DNA of 64,000 bases from contig NZ_SMAC01000011.1 in the NCBI RefSeq assembly GCF_004342115.1, positions 1-64,000 of the forward strand, written 5' to 3'. The first letter of the stretch is position 1. Each line of letters opens with the position of its first letter. The position numbers were made by a program, and so were the translations under genes. The notes under the pieces were generated by a model that ran no database searches, was not told the DNA's origin, and saw only the letters and a program-made list of their open reading frames with translations. This document shows, piece by piece, positions 27,932-39,959 of the stretch. The DNA is from Mannheimia haemolytica (GTDB lineage Bacteria > Pseudomonadota > Gammaproteobacteria > Enterobacterales > Pasteurellaceae).

Positions 27932-27951
27932 TTTGAGGTGAGGAAATCAAA

Positions 27952-29355
27952 ATGGAGTATTCGGTAACCGACTTAAACAGCCAAAGATTCATCGAGATTT
28001 CAGCAGAACAATGGCAGAAAAATTGTAATGAAAAGCAGATTTTGTTGCGTTACTTAGCCGTTCCACTGCAAGAAACAGCAGAACAGCTTTGGCTGGGAAT
28101 TGATGATATGCAAAATCTTAATGCCTGCGAGATTTTTGCATTTATCTACCACAAACAGATTGAGCCTGTTTTGATTTCCTCCGAAGAATTAAAATTTTTG
28201 CTCAATGCCCTTTCGCCTGAACAGAGTAGCCCGCAGAGTGAAATTTATGAAGAAAATCCGCTTTATCCTTTTTCCGAGAATACCGAGCAGCCGGATAGAA
28301 ATGATCCGATCATCCAAATTTTAGAGAATTTGTTTAAGTTCTGTTTGCAACAGAACGCTTCCGATATCCATCTTGAACCACAAAAAGAGAGATTGTTAAT
28401 TCGGTTAAGAATTGATGGCGTGCTACATATTTATAAAAGCCTGCCGAGTAGTTTATCCAGCCGTTTGATTTCACGGGTTAAATTATTGGCTAAGCTCGAT
28501 ATCAGCGAGACTCGTTTGCCACAAGACGGACAATTTCATTTCAAAACACTGTTAGCTGAAACGCTGGATTTCCGTGTTTCTACCTTGCCAACGCACTTCG
28601 GCGAAAAAGTGGTGCTACGGCTACAAAAAAATAAACCAACCCATTTTGATTTTTTAGATTTAGGCTTTAACCCAACTCAGAAAGCCAATTTGCTGAATGC
28701 TTTGAGTCAGCCTCAAGGATTGATTTTAGTAACCGGCCCGACAGGAAGCGGTAAAAGCATCACGCTTTACAGTGCATTAAGCCATTTAAACAGCAGTGAA
28801 AAGCATATTTTGACTGCCGAAGACCCGATTGAAATTGAGATTGAGGGAATTATCCAAACCCAAGTGAATCGAGGGATTAACTTAGATTTCAGCCAACTGT
28901 TAAGAACCTTTCTACGCCAAGATCCGGACATTATTATGCTCGGCGAAATTCGTGATGAAGAGAGTGCAGAAATGGCACTACGGGCGGCACAAACCGGGCA
29001 TTTGGTGCTTTCGACTTTGCACACCAATGATGCCCCTTCAGCGGTAGAACGGTTGCTACAGCTCGGCATAAAAGAGTATGAACTTAAAAATTCATTGCTA
29101 CTCGTGATTGCTCAACGCCTGTTACGCCGAGTGTGTGTGAAATGCGGTGGGGCAGGCTGTGAGCATTGTTATCAAGGGTATAAAGGGCGAATTGGGGTAT
29201 ATCAACTCTTAAACCGATCTGCAAAAAATTTTGAAAAAAACACCGCTTGTTTGGATTTTAAAACCCTTGCCGACAGTGCAAAAGAAAAATTGACGGAAGG
29301 AAAAACCAATCAGGCGGAAATTTTAAGGGTGCTAGGCAATGACGAAAATCTATGA
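27952..29355 (+). CDS. pilB: Type IV pilus assembly ATPase
   Basis: Hexameric motor that extrudes the pilus. The 467-residue protein has the GspE-type core: 'NASDIHLEPQKERLLIRLRIDGVL', Walker A 'VTGPTGSGKSITLYSAL', the Asp box 'TAEDPIEIEIEGIIQTQVN', Walker B 'DPDIIMLGEIRDEESAEMAL' and the His box 'GHLVLSTLHTND'. A zinc-binding C-X2-C...C-X2-C block is near 'CVKCGGAGCEHC'. The N-terminal domain is shorter than in Pseudomonas PilB, as in Haemophilus. It overlaps pilC by 17 bases. Confidence 0.95.
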   Translation: MEYSVTDLNSQRFIEISAEQWQKNCNEKQILLRYLAVPLQETAEQLWLGIDDMQNLNACEIFAFIYHKQIEPVLISSEELKFLLNALSPEQSSPQSEIYEENPLYPFSENTEQPDRNDPIIQILENLFKFCLQQNASDIHLEPQKERLLIRLRIDGVLHIYKSLPSSLSSRLISRVKLLAKLDISETRLPQDGQFHFKTLLAETLDFRVSTLPTHFGEKVVLRLQKNKPTHFDFLDLGFNPTQKANLLNALSQPQGLILVTGPTGSGKSITLYSALSHLNSSEKHILTAEDPIEIEIEGIIQTQVNRGINLDFSQLLRTFLRQDPDIIMLGEIRDEESAEMALRAAQTGHLVLSTLHTNDAPSAVERLLQLGIKEYELKNSLLLVIAQRLLRRVCVKCGGAGCEHCYQGYKGRIGVYQLLNRSAKNFEKNTACLDFKTLADSAKEKLTEGKTNQAEILRVLGNDENL

Positions 29356-30535
29356 ATTTCATTGGCAAGCTCAGAGCCGATTTGGGCAAAAACAGCGGGG
29401 CAAGCGGTTGGCAACGAATCGAGACATGTTGGAAAACCTTTTGCTGGCACAAGGTTATCAGCATATTCGGATTAGCCGAAATTTTGTGCTTTCAGCAAAC
29501 CCGAAAAAAGAAGAGGTGAATAGCTTGCTATCACAGCTTGCATTGTTGGTTAATTCTGCCATGCCGTTAAAACAGGCATTATCTATGTTGTTGCAAAACT
29601 GCCGAAATATCCGCCTTTATCTATGGCTTAATGAGCTGATTCAGCATATTGAAAGTGGCTATGCTTTTTCACAATCGTTGGAGAAATTGGGTGAATTTGT
29701 GACCAATCAGGAAATTCAGCTAATCAAAATGGGCGAACAAAGCGGAAAACTGGGCATTATGCTGACTAATTTAGCTGAAAGCCGAGCGAAATTGGAAAAA
29801 TTGGCGAAAAAAGTGAAGAAAATCCTGTTCTACCCGGTGATTGTGTTGCTGATTTCGCTCGCTTTATCTATCGGGCTATTGGTTTTGATTGTACCGCAGT
29901 TTGCCCAACTTTATGGCTCAAAAGACAAAACTTTACCCCTCATTACCGATATTTTATTTACCCTTTCCGAATGCTTGATTGAGCAAGGCACAGTATTACT
30001 TGGCACGTTACTACTAGCGGTCATTTTTTACCTGTTTTTTGCAAAAAAGAGCAGGTTAGTCGCAAAGTGGAAAATGGCTCTATGGGCTAAAATGCCACTG
30101 TTTAGCCGAATTATTGAGCAATCTCGCATTATCTTTTTCAGCCAAAATATTGCCTTAATGCTGAATGCTCATATTCCGCTTGATGTTGCCTTGAGGTCGT
30201 TTTTATCCGAGAAAAATGATGACCCGATTTTACAGCAAGAAATTGGCACTATGCTTAATTTGTTACAACAAGGCTACAAATTTTCACAAGGGATCAACCC
30301 GAATGTGTTTGGTGCTGAGATGGCACAAATGCTTGAGGTTGGGGAGAAAAGTGGCAATGTGGCGAAAATGTGTGAGCATATTAGTGAGATGTACCAACAA
30401 AAATTAGATTACCAAATTGATATTTTGTCTCAGCTATTAGAACCGATGCTAATGTTGATAATGGGCGTGATTGTCGGCACTATTATTGTTGGGCTGTATT
30501 TACCGATTTTTGATATGGGGGCTTTGGTGGAGTAG
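29339..30535 (+). CDS. pilC: Type IV pilus inner-membrane platform protein
   Basis: A GspF-family platform on which PilB works. The 398-residue protein has two GspF domains ('LLSQLALLVNSAMPLKQALSML' and 'FFSQNIALMLNAHIPLDVALRSF') and three transmembrane helices, near 160-190, 210-230 and 365-390. 'MAQMLEVGEKSGNVAKMCEHISEMYQ' is the usual second-domain block. It starts inside pilB, and pilD follows after two bases, so the operon is tightly coupled. Confidence 0.94.
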   Translation: MTKIYEFHWQAQSRFGQKQRGKRLATNRDMLENLLLAQGYQHIRISRNFVLSANPKKEEVNSLLSQLALLVNSAMPLKQALSMLLQNCRNIRLYLWLNELIQHIESGYAFSQSLEKLGEFVTNQEIQLIKMGEQSGKLGIMLTNLAESRAKLEKLAKKVKKILFYPVIVLLISLALSIGLLVLIVPQFAQLYGSKDKTLPLITDILFTLSECLIEQGTVLLGTLLLAVIFYLFFAKKSRLVAKWKMALWAKMPLFSRIIEQSRIIFFSQNIALMLNAHIPLDVALRSFLSEKNDDPILQQEIGTMLNLLQQGYKFSQGINPNVFGAEMAQMLEVGEKSGNVAKMCEHISEMYQQKLDYQIDILSQLLEPMLMLIMGVIVGTIIVGLYLPIFDMGALVE

Positions 30536-30537
30536 CG

Positions 30538-32032
<1,495 letters not shown>

Positions 32033-33058
32033 TTAGGTAAATTGAGCGGAAAAACGCTCTAATTCTTGCCAAATATCATCGCTAAATTCTTGTTTCACCT
32101 TACGCTCTAATTCAGCCAGTTGTTGGATTAGGGCGTAAAGTTTTTGGTAAGTCAGTCGTTGAGTGATCTGGTTGTAAAAAGGTCTGCGGTTTTGCCAAAT
32201 TTTCAAGCGGTCAAATTCTGTTCGTAAATTACCGATAAAAAGTGATTGTTCGCTGGAAACGACTGCGGTTGGGTTGCGAGTGATTTCGAGTAAAATCATC
32301 AACTCTTTTTGCACAATTCTTAATAAAACGACCGCTTGTACTTCTTCATTTTGCAGATGGTACAAAATGCGTTGAGCTCTTTGGATTTTTCCTTCAAATA
32401 ATGCATCAATCCATTGAAATGGAGTAAATTGGGCGGAGTGTTCAACCACTTCTTGGGCTTTTGTCAGCGTGATTTTTCCATCAGTTGCATTGAGTTGTAG
32501 CAGTTGTAATGCCTGTTTAAGCGCCAGTAGATTGCCTTCGTAGCTATAACAAAGGAGTTGGTTTGCTTCATTTTCAATTTGCAAATTCATCGCTTTTGCT
32601 CGATGACTGACCCATTGTGGAAGTTTGCTAAGTTCCGGTGTTTGGCAGTTAATTTGCACGAGATTTAGCTCAATTTGCGTGAACCAAGCCTGTTTTTTCA
32701 TTGTTTTGGAAAATTTAGGTAAGTGCAGGATAAAGAGCAAATCACTATGAATAAAGGCACAAAGCTCAGCCAGTTTTTTAAACTGTGTCGCTGTGGGGGA
32801 ATCCGGAAAATTCAGCACCATAATTTGGCGTGCAAAAAACAATCCCATTGATTGAGCTGCTTCGAAAAGTTCTTCCCAGTTAGTATCGTTTTTGATTTCA
32901 ACTTCTTTTTTTTCATCAAAACCGTTGAGACGGGCGGTGTGAATAATGGCATCTTTGGTTTCATTCACCAATAGCAGATCATTCCCTGTTAATAGATAAA
33001 AGGGCTGTAGTCCTTTGTTTAATGAAAATTGAAGTGTTTCCGGAAAGATTTTTTGCAT
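32033..33058 (-). CDS. holA: DNA polymerase III delta subunit
   Basis: The clamp-loader wrench that opens the beta clamp. The 341-residue protein begins like E. coli HolA (MQKIFPETLQFSLNKGLQPF then YLLTGNDLLLVNE). Further support comes from 'NWEELFEAAQSMGLFFARQIMVLNF' and the C-terminal 'RLTYQKLYALIQQLAELERKVKQ'. A longer frame would start inside the family D repeat, so the internal ATG is preferred. It follows lptE by 42 bases, the usual lptE-holA pair. Three uptake-signal cores lie within or near it. Confidence 0.93.
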   Translation of the reverse strand: MQKIFPETLQFSLNKGLQPFYLLTGNDLLLVNETKDAIIHTARLNGFDEKKEVEIKNDTNWEELFEAAQSMGLFFARQIMVLNFPDSPTATQFKKLAELCAFIHSDLLFILHLPKFSKTMKKQAWFTQIELNLVQINCQTPELSKLPQWVSHRAKAMNLQIENEANQLLCYSYEGNLLALKQALQLLQLNATDGKITLTKAQEVVEHSAQFTPFQWIDALFEGKIQRAQRILYHLQNEEVQAVVLLRIVQKELMILLEITRNPTAVVSSEQSLFIGNLRTEFDRLKIWQNRRPFYNQITQRLTYQKLYALIQQLAELERKVKQEFSDDIWQELERFSAQFT

Positions 33059-33070
33059 ACAGATAAACAA

Positions 33071-33099
33071 TGGGCGAAACATATTTCGCCCCTACAATG
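33071..33099. repeat. Intergenic repeat, family D copy 2
   Basis: GGGCGAAACATATTTCGCCC followed by CTACAATGA, matching the CCCCTACA junction and GGGCGAAA arm of the copy between iscS and iscU. It lies between lptE and holA. Confidence 0.75.
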
Positions 33100-33100
33100 A

Positions 33101-33589
33101 TTATTTTGAGAGTTCTTTTTTTAAGCCCGCCATTTTGATAATTAATTGGCGAGAGGCTTGTTCATACATATCTTTCATAATCATCTCTTTTTCAGCAGAC
33201 TTTGCCAAAGCTGCACGAGAGTCATCAAAGAAAGTACGATGAACCGAAACTTCTAAAGGGTATTGCCCTTTATTTGGAATATCGGCAATCGCATCAACGT
33301 TTAGCGTTAAGATTTTTTCTGCTTCACGAGCTTGTTTAAACACAGAAACCACTTTGCTGTTTGTTGAGGTTGAAACCAAACGTAATTTTGCCACATTAGC
33401 CGTGCTAGGCACTAATTTTACATCGCTTAGTTGTAACTGATTGCGTAAAATTCGAGACATTTCGCTGTGTTGATCTGCACTTTCAAAGGTTAATGTTCTG
33501 AACGATTCAGGTAATACCTCATTGTTTTTAAAGTGCCAACCGCAGGCGGTAAGAGCAAAAACAGCGATGAGAGAGAGTTTTTTAATCAT
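33101..33589 (-). CDS. lptE: LPS-assembly lipoprotein
   Basis: LptE plugs the LptD barrel that inserts lipopolysaccharide into the outer membrane. The 162-residue precursor has a lipoprotein signal ending LTAC, so Cys16 is the lipid site, followed by 'GWHFKNNEVLPESFRTLTFES', the family start. The operon in enterobacteria is leuS-lptE-holA; here leuS is also upstream on the same strand but about 200 bases of repeats separate it from lptE. Confidence 0.93.
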   Translation of the reverse strand: MIKKLSLIAVFALTACGWHFKNNEVLPESFRTLTFESADQHSEMSRILRNQLQLSDVKLVPSTANVAKLRLVSTSTNSKVVSVFKQAREAEKILTLNVDAIADIPNKGQYPLEVSVHRTFFDDSRAALAKSAEKEMIMKDMYEQASRQLIIKMAGLKKELSK

Positions 33590-33610
33590 AATGAGATTTC
33601 CTTGTTTATT

Positions 33611-33675
33611 CCCCTCTCCCCTTGTGGGAGAGGGACAGGTTTTTCTTCGTTGAGAAGAAAAAGCAGGGAGAGGGG
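33611..33675. repeat. Palindromic intergenic element, family A copy 4
   Basis: Hairpin CTCTCCCCTTGTGGGAGAG, inner stem TTTTTCTTC / GAAGAAAAA, arm CAGGGAGAGGGGG. Close in sequence to copy 3. Confidence 0.88.
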
Positions 33676-33716
33676 GCTATTTTTTGCAAAATTTTCCAAG
33701 AAAATAACCGCTTGTA

Positions 33717-33780
33717 CCCTCTCTCTGATAAATATTTCTGCACGAAATATTTATCGGTCTCTCTCCCATATAAGGGAGAG
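33717..33780. repeat. Palindromic intergenic element, family A copy 5
   Basis: CCCTCTCTCTGAT, inner stem AAATATTTC / GAAATATTT, then the hairpin CTCTCCCATATAAGGGAGAG. It faces copy 4, with an uptake signal (core at 33706-33715) between them, and ends nine bases before the leuS stop. Confidence 0.88.
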
Positions 33781-33788
33781 TGTGTTTG

Positions 33789-36374
33789 TTACGCCTTAAC
33801 CGCAAAGCTCAACATTTTAAATGGAACGTAGATTTCTTTTACAATCTGCTGACCATCTAAGAATTTAGCAACGTTTGGATCGGCTTTAGCGATAGCTTTA
33901 ACTTCATCTTCCGTAGCAGTAGCTGAAACAGTGATTTTGCCACGCACTTTTCCGTTGACCTGTACTACCACTAATTTTTCATCTTCCACCATTGCGGATT
34001 CATCGGCTTGTACCCAAGGGGCAAAATCGATGGTTTGTTCATTACCTAACACTTGCCATAACTCAAAGCAGATATGTGGCGTGATTGGGTAAAGCATACG
34101 CACCACCGCACTTAAAGCTTCTGCCATTACGGCTTTATCTTGTTCGGTTTCAAGTGGGGCTTTGGTGAGCTTGTTCATCAATTCCATCACCGCAGCAATC
34201 GCTGTATTGAAGGTTTGACGACGACCAATATCATCACTCACCTTAGCAATCGTTTTGTGTACATCACGGCGAAGTTCTTTTTGATCCTTGTCTAAGGCAT
34301 TCACATCTAATGCAGTCGTTGCCGGATTTTGGGCATAGCTATAAACTAAATTCCAAACACGACCTAAGAAACGTTTTGCCCCTTCAACGCCGGATTCTTG
34401 CCATTCTAATGTCATTTCCGCAGGGGAGGCAAACATCATAAACAAGCGAACTGTGTCAGCACCATATTTTTCCACCATTTCTTGCGGATCGATACCGTTG
34501 TTCTTTGATTTCGACATTTTAGTCATACCGCTGTGAACCAGCTCACGCCTTTGTGGATCGGTTGCTTTGATGATACGACCTTTCTCATCACGTTCTAAGG
34601 TGACTTGTGTCGGGCTGACCCAAATACGCTCGTTAGTTGGGCTGGTGTAGTAGAACGCATCGGCAAGCACCATACCTTGGCATAACAGTTTAGTCGCCGG
34701 TTCGTCCGAATTTAAAATACCCGCATCACGCAACAATTTATGGAAGAAACGGAAGTAGAGCAAGTGCATTGTGGCGTGTTCAATACCGCCGATATATTGA
34801 TCGACCGGTAGCCAGTAGTTTGCCTCGTCTGAATCTAACATTCCTTCGTGATATTGTGGGCAAGTATAACGTGCATAATACCAAGAGGACTCCATAAAGG
34901 TATCGAAAGTATCGGTTTCACGCAATGCCGGTTTGCCGTTGTAAGTGGTTTTCGCCCACTCTGGGTCGGCTTTGATTGGGCTTTGCACGCCGTTCATTAC
35001 CACATCTTCAGGGAGAATCACCGGTAAATCTTGTAATGGAACGGTAACCACTTCGCCCTCTTCTGTGGTCATCATTGGGATTGGTGCACCCCAATAACGT
35101 TGACGAGAAACACCCCAGTCACGCAGACGGAAATTCACTTGGCGTTTACCTACGCCCATTGCCTCTAATTTATCGGCAATCGCAGTGAAAGCCACATCAA
35201 ATTCCAAGCCGTCAAACTCGGCAGAGTTGATTAATTTACCGTGTTCGGTGTAAGCGGCTTTGCTGAAATCCCACTCTGAGCCATCAAGCGGTTGAATTAC
35301 CTGATTAATTTGCAAATCGTATTTTTGTGCAAATTCAAAGTCACGCTCATCGTGAGCCGGAACCGCCATTACCGCACCTGTACCGTAGTGCATTAACACA
35401 AAGTTAGCAACCCAAACCGGTACTTCTTTTCCTGTTAACGGGTGAATGGCGAACAAGCCGGTTGCCATTCCTTTTTTCTCCATGGTGGCTAATTCTGCTT
35501 CTGCCACTTTGGTGTTTTTCGCTTCACGGATAAATTCAGCCAATGCCGGGTTATTTTGTGCAGCTAATTCTGCTAATGGGTGAGCCGCAGCAATCGCCAC
35601 ATAGCTTACGCCGAAGAAGGTATCCGGACGGGTAGTGTAAACCGGTAATTCTACGTTTGAACCGGCAATTTTAAAGGTGATTTCTACCCCTTCGGAACGA
35701 CCGATCCAGTTGCGTTGCATGGTTTTTACTTGATCCGGCCACTGTGGGAGATTATCTAACTGATTGAGTAATTCTTCAGCATAGTCAGTGATTTTGATAA
35801 ACCATTGTGGAATTTCACGCTGTTCCACTGGGGTGTCACAACGCCAGCAACAACCTTCGTGAACTTGCTCGTTGGCAAGCACAGTTTCATCATTCGGACA
35901 CCAGTTTACGGTTGAGGTTTTTTTATACACTAAGCCTTTTTTATAAAGTTCTGTGAAGAACCATTGCTCCCATTTGTAGTATTCCGGACGGCAAGTGGTG
36001 ACTTCACGATCCCAGTCATAAGAGAAGCCCAACATTTTAAGCTGACCTTTCATATATTCGATGTTTTCGTAAGTCCATTTTGCCGGTGCGGTATTATTTT
36101 TCACCGCAGCACCTTCCGCCGGTAAACCGAAAGCGTCCCAACCCATCGGCTGTAATACATTTTTACCGATCATACGCTGATAACGAGACACTACATCACC
36201 AATGGTGTAGTTACGAACGTGCCCCATATGTAGCTTACCTGACGGATAAGGCAACATTGAAAGGCAATAGTATTTCTCTTTGGTAACGTCTTTAACTGCT
36301 TTAAAAACTTTATTTTCTGCCCAATAACGCTGAACCTTAGGTTCAATCTCACTTGGGTTATACTGCTGTTGCAT
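33789..36374 (-). CDS. leuS: Leucyl-tRNA synthetase
   Basis: Charges tRNA-Leu. The 861-residue class I enzyme shows the HIGH motif as '[19 protein letters not shown]' near residue 42, the KMSKS loop '[18 protein letters not shown]' near residue 618, a CP1 editing domain with '[19 protein letters not shown]' and the D of '[15 protein letters not shown]', and a zinc region with CxxC near '[12 protein letters not shown]'. All are standard. It is divergent from the acidic/basic pair. Confidence 0.97.
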   Translation of the reverse strand: MQQQYNPSEIEPKVQRYWAENKVFKAVKDVTKEKYYCLSMLPYPSGKLHMGHVRNYTIGDVVSRYQRMIGKNVLQPMGWDAFGLPAEGAAVKNNTAPAKWTYENIEYMKGQLKMLGFSYDWDREVTTCRPEYYKWEQWFFTELYKKGLVYKKTSTVNWCPNDETVLANEQVHEGCCWRCDTPVEQREIPQWFIKITDYAEELLNQLDNLPQWPDQVKTMQRNWIGRSEGVEITFKIAGSNVELPVYTTRPDTFFGVSYVAIAAAHPLAELAAQNNPALAEFIREAKNTKVAEAELATMEKKGMATGLFAIHPLTGKEVPVWVANFVLMHYGTGAVMAVPAHDERDFEFAQKYDLQINQVIQPLDGSEWDFSKAAYTEHGKLINSAEFDGLEFDVAFTAIADKLEAMGVGKRQVNFRLRDWGVSRQRYWGAPIPMMTTEEGEVVTVPLQDLPVILPEDVVMNGVQSPIKADPEWAKTTYNGKPALRETDTFDTFMESSWYYARYTCPQYHEGMLDSDEANYWLPVDQYIGGIEHATMHLLYFRFFHKLLRDAGILNSDEPATKLLCQGMVLADAFYYTSPTNERIWVSPTQVTLERDEKGRIIKATDPQRRELVHSGMTKMSKSKNNGIDPQEMVEKYGADTVRLFMMFASPAEMTLEWQESGVEGAKRFLGRVWNLVYSYAQNPATTALDVNALDKDQKELRRDVHKTIAKVSDDIGRRQTFNTAIAAVMELMNKLTKAPLETEQDKAVMAEALSAVVRMLYPITPHICFELWQVLGNEQTIDFAPWVQADESAMVEDEKLVVVQVNGKVRGKITVSATATEDEVKAIAKADPNVAKFLDGQQIVKEIYVPFKMLSFAVKA

Positions 36375-36444
36375 AAAATTTAACCTTTAAATTTAACTGA
36401 AAAAATTGCCGATAGGATACCGCAAAAACGCCTTTTTTTGAATG

Positions 36445-36477
36445 GCAAGCGGTGGAATTTGATGAAAAATTTGCAAA
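36445..36477 (+). promoter_or_regulatory. Uptake signal overlapping a candidate start codon
   Basis: GCAAGCGGTGGAATTT, then GATGAAAAATTTGCAAAT. The ATG at 36462 lies in the signal's spacer and GGTGGA of its core could act as a ribosome site. Confidence 0.55.
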
Positions 36478-36773
36478 TTGTGAGTAACAGAAAAGCTAGA
36501 CAGCTGAATTTAGAACAGGCAAAATACAGAATATATAACCAGTACTTGAAGGAGCTAGGTATGTCTATTGTGATTGTAGATACCGATTTTGTTGTACATA
36601 AAGAAGATGAAGAGTGGACAACAGAAGAAATCAAGATGATAGAAGAACATTTATTAGAAGAACAATCAGCTCAATACCAAGTAAAAAGGGAAGTACCGAA
36701 ACAATTTTATGCTGATATTGCTGAACGTTTATCACGAGGAGATTTAACTGCTTGGGAGCAGTTAGATGGTTAG
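36462..36773 (+). CDS. Acidic protein, possible antitoxin of an overlapping pair
   Basis: I do not recognise this family. From ATG 36462 it has 103 residues; an ATG at 36561 preceded by AAGGAG would give 70 residues (MSIVIVDTDFVVHKEDEEWT...). The shorter form carries about 17 acidic and 7 basic residues. Its end, 'KQFYADIAERLSRGDLTAWEQLDG', is predicted helical. It overlaps the next gene by eight bases (ATGGTTAG), and the partner is basic. Size, charge and overlap resemble toxin-antitoxin operons, but no known antitoxin DNA-binding motif is evident. Confidence 0.55.
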   Translation: MKNLQIVSNRKARQLNLEQAKYRIYNQYLKELGMSIVIVDTDFVVHKEDEEWTTEEIKMIEEHLLEEQSAQYQVKREVPKQFYADIAERLSRGDLTAWEQLDG

Positions 36774-37092
36774 TGTTGATTTTAAAAATAATCTATTAGA
36801 GTTTATTTTCTATGGATTATTTTCGGAGCATACTCAAACGAATATCATCAATGGTTTACAGTTTTATCCAAAAGCAGGTGTCGCATTTCGAAAGGATTTA
36901 CGTTTCAGAAAGCGAGCGGTTTATCAACGGGAAATAATGGTATTCTATCAATTAGATAAAATAGATGAACCGAAAAAAGTCACCATTATTGCATTTCGTT
37001 TAGGGAGAATGAAAAATCCTATTCGTTTAGATACAGTGCAAAACCGCCGAGTAGTTACTGAAATTTTTATGAATTATCCTGAAAAAGATTAG
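36766..37092 (+). CDS. Basic protein, possible RelE/ParE-like partner
   Basis: An unrecognised 108-residue protein with roughly 19 Lys/Arg against 12 Asp/Glu. The central stretch 'LRFRKRAVYQREIMVFYQL' followed by 'KVTIIAFRLGRMKNPIR' has the alternating basic/hydrophobic strands seen in small RNase toxins of the RelE/ParE fold, and it ends with 'RRVVTEIFMNYPEKD'. Translation is coupled to the acidic gene. Toxin activity is inference. A plausible bidirectional terminator separates it from serS. Confidence 0.55.
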   Translation: MVSVDFKNNLLEFIFYGLFSEHTQTNIINGLQFYPKAGVAFRKDLRFRKRAVYQREIMVFYQLDKIDEPKKVTIIAFRLGRMKNPIRLDTVQNRRVVTEIFMNYPEKD

Positions 37093-37109
37093 GGATAAGA
37101 TTTATTAAA

Positions 37110-37138
37110 AAAACCAACCCCATTTCTGAGATTGGTTT
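37110..37138. terminator. Terminator between the unknown pair and serS
   Basis: AAACCAA and TTGGTTT form a seven-pair stem around a 15-base loop, with an A-run on the left and TTTCATTTATT on the right. It would serve both convergent genes. Confidence 0.6.
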
Positions 37139-37150
37139 CATTTATTAATC

Positions 37151-38473
<1,323 letters not shown>

Positions 38474-38488
38474 TTAAATTTGTGTTTC

Positions 38489-38554
38489 ACTCTCTCCCTT
38501 TATGGGAGAGAGACCGAAAAATATTTCGTTCAGAAATATTTTTCAGAGAGAGGG
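38489..38554. repeat. Palindromic intergenic element, family A copy 6
   Basis: Hairpin CTCTCCCTTTATGGGAGAG, inner stem AAAAATATTTC / GAAATATTTTT, arm AGAGAGAGGGC. The stem sequence differs from copy 5 but is still paired. Confidence 0.88.
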
Positions 38555-38586
38555 CAAGCGTTGTTTTTCCTTGAACTTTTACAAAT

Positions 38587-38650
38587 CCCCCTTTCCCTGA
38601 AAAATTGCTGAACGCAATTTTTCTGTCCCTCTCCCACAAGGGGAGAGGGT
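38587..38650. repeat. Palindromic intergenic element, family A copy 7
   Basis: CCCTTTCCCTGA, inner stem AAAATTGC / GCAATTTT, then hairpin CTCTCCCACAAGGGGAGAG. This inner stem is the most diverged yet still complementary. Confidence 0.88.
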
Positions 38651-38660
38651 AATTATTCAT

Positions 38661-39140
38661 TTAGCCACGATTGGCGTTTTTCATAATACGCTGTTTAGCC
38701 ACTTGCCATTCACGGTCTTTAATATCTTCACGTTTATCGTGCAGTTTTTTCCCTTTGGCTAAGCCGATTTTTACTTTCACCCACGCATTTTTCCAATACA
38801 TTGAGGTGGCAACAATGGTATAACCTTCACGATTAACTTTACCGAACAGTGAGTCTAACTCACGTTTATTCAGTAGAAGTTTGCGGGTGCGGGTCGGGTC
38901 GCTGACAATATGGGTTGATGCCATATTCAAAGGCGTAATCATTGCCCCGAATAAGAAGGCTTCGCCGTGGCGAAAGATGACATAGCTATCGCTGATATTG
39001 CCTTTTCCGGCACGCAATGCTTTGACTTCCCAGCCCTGTAGCTCTAAGCCGGCTTCAATTTCATCTTCAATGAAATATTCGTGTCTGGCACGTTTATTTA
39101 ACGCAATCGTATTTGATGCAACTTTAGGTTTTTTTGCCAT
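38661..39140 (-). CDS. smpB: tmRNA-binding protein SmpB
   Basis: Partner of tmRNA in rescue of stalled ribosomes. The 159-residue protein begins '[36 protein letters not shown]', a signature of SmpB, and ends in a basic tail '[30 protein letters not shown]' that enters the ribosome's mRNA channel. I see no ssrA gene in the flanks, so tmRNA lies elsewhere. Confidence 0.96.
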   Translation of the reverse strand: MAKKPKVASNTIALNKRARHEYFIEDEIEAGLELQGWEVKALRAGKGNISDSYVIFRHGEAFLFGAMITPLNMASTHIVSDPTRTRKLLLNKRELDSLFGKVNREGYTIVATSMYWKNAWVKVKIGLAKGKKLHDKREDIKDREWQVAKQRIMKNANRG

Positions 39141-39247
39141 AATTTGTGTTTATTAATAAAAAATTAGTCACAATTTTACTTGAAATAACCTTGTTAGTGA
39201 ATGATAAAAGCAACAAGCGGTTGAATTTGAGTAAAATTTTGCAAATA

Positions 39248-39571
39248 TCAGGATAATTGCAATTGGATTGTTTTGCCGGTTTTTGCAACAAAAGTGACTA
39301 AGGTATCTAGGGTAAACTTTTCTAACTTGCCATTGACCATATCAGAAATTCGAGGGCGGCTAACACCTAGAATAGAAGCCGCTTCTGATTGTTTGAGATT
39401 ATTTTTATCAATCCAGTTGCTCATTTCATTCATTAGCATCAGTTTAGTTTCAATCAGTTGCTGACTGGCAGATTTCAATTTTTGAGCTTCATCAATAGGG
39501 AAACCAAGATCTTCAAAAACATTACCCTGAGCTTCTGTAGTATGGCGAATTTTAGTATCAATATTATTCAT
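39248..39571 (-). CDS. XRE-type helix-turn-helix antitoxin (HigA-like)
   Basis: A 107-residue DNA-binding protein. The helix-turn-helix is 'LKQSEAASILGVSRPRISDMVNGKLEKFTLDTLVTF', typical of antitoxins paired with Gp49/HigB toxins. It begins within the last codons of the toxin gene (eight-base overlap). As usual for HigBA, toxin comes first. It probably neutralises the toxin and represses the operon through the palindrome at the toxin start. Confidence 0.85.
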   Translation of the reverse strand: MNNIDTKIRHTTEAQGNVFEDLGFPIDEAQKLKSASQQLIETKLMLMNEMSNWIDKNNLKQSEAASILGVSRPRISDMVNGKLEKFTLDTLVTFVAKTGKTIQLQLS

Positions 39572-39914
39572 TTTCTAACTCCTTTACGGCAGCATAGCGT
39601 GCTTTAATGACAGCAATGTCTTTAGGGGCTGTTTTTTGCGTTTTCTTTTGGAAAGCGTGTAAACAGTAAATTGCATCTTTAAATTTAGCTAAATACACTA
39701 AGCGAAAAGCCCCTGAGGGATCTTTTACTCGAATTTCCATTACGCCTGAACCCAAATTTGCCATCGCTTTAAAATCCCTCGGTAATAAGCCTTGCTGAAC
39801 TAAATCAAGATCAAAACCGAGTTCTCTTTTAATGTTATCCGGAAATTCACGAATATCATCTAAGGTTGATCCAACCCAGTGAATTGGTTTTCGTTGGGAA
39901 ATTACAGTATTCAT
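39564..39914 (-). CDS. HigB/Gp49-like toxin
   Basis: A 116-residue protein of the RelE superfamily branch annotated as phage Gp49-like or HigB. 'FPDNIKRELGFDLDLVQQGLLPRDFKAMANLGSGVMEIRVKDPSGAFRLVYLAKFKDAIYCLHAFQKKTQKTAP' is the classic core, with the R-x-V and F-x-K-K-T-Q-K-T features of ribosome-dependent mRNases. It is a type II toxin next to its antitoxin. The ATG lies only a few bases after a -10-like element, so the transcript may be nearly leaderless. Confidence 0.88.
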   Translation of the reverse strand: MNTVISQRKPIHWVGSTLDDIREFPDNIKRELGFDLDLVQQGLLPRDFKAMANLGSGVMEIRVKDPSGAFRLVYLAKFKDAIYCLHAFQKKTQKTAPKDIAVIKARYAAVKELENE

Positions 39915-39917
39915 AAT

Positions 39918-39954
39918 GTATAAAATTTTATACCTTTAATGGAAATATGCAACA
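39918..39954 (-). promoter_or_regulatory. Toxin-antitoxin promoter with palindromic operator
   Basis: On the minus strand TTGTTG, 17 bases, then TATAAA. The -10 lies inside the perfect 16-base palindrome GTATAAAATTTTATAC (39918-39933), which ends three bases before the toxin ATG. Autoregulation by the HTH partner is expected. Confidence 0.7.
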
Positions 39955-39959
39955 AGATT

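Noticed and set aside
33533-33831. Plus-strand frames of 69-88 residues across the repeats between lptE and leuS
   Set aside because: They read through two palindromic elements and an uptake signal; no ribosome site and no conserved pattern.
38489-38650. CRISPR-like array at the paired repeats upstream of smpB
   Set aside because: The units are inverted, only two, and of imperfect length; no regular spacers and no cas genes.
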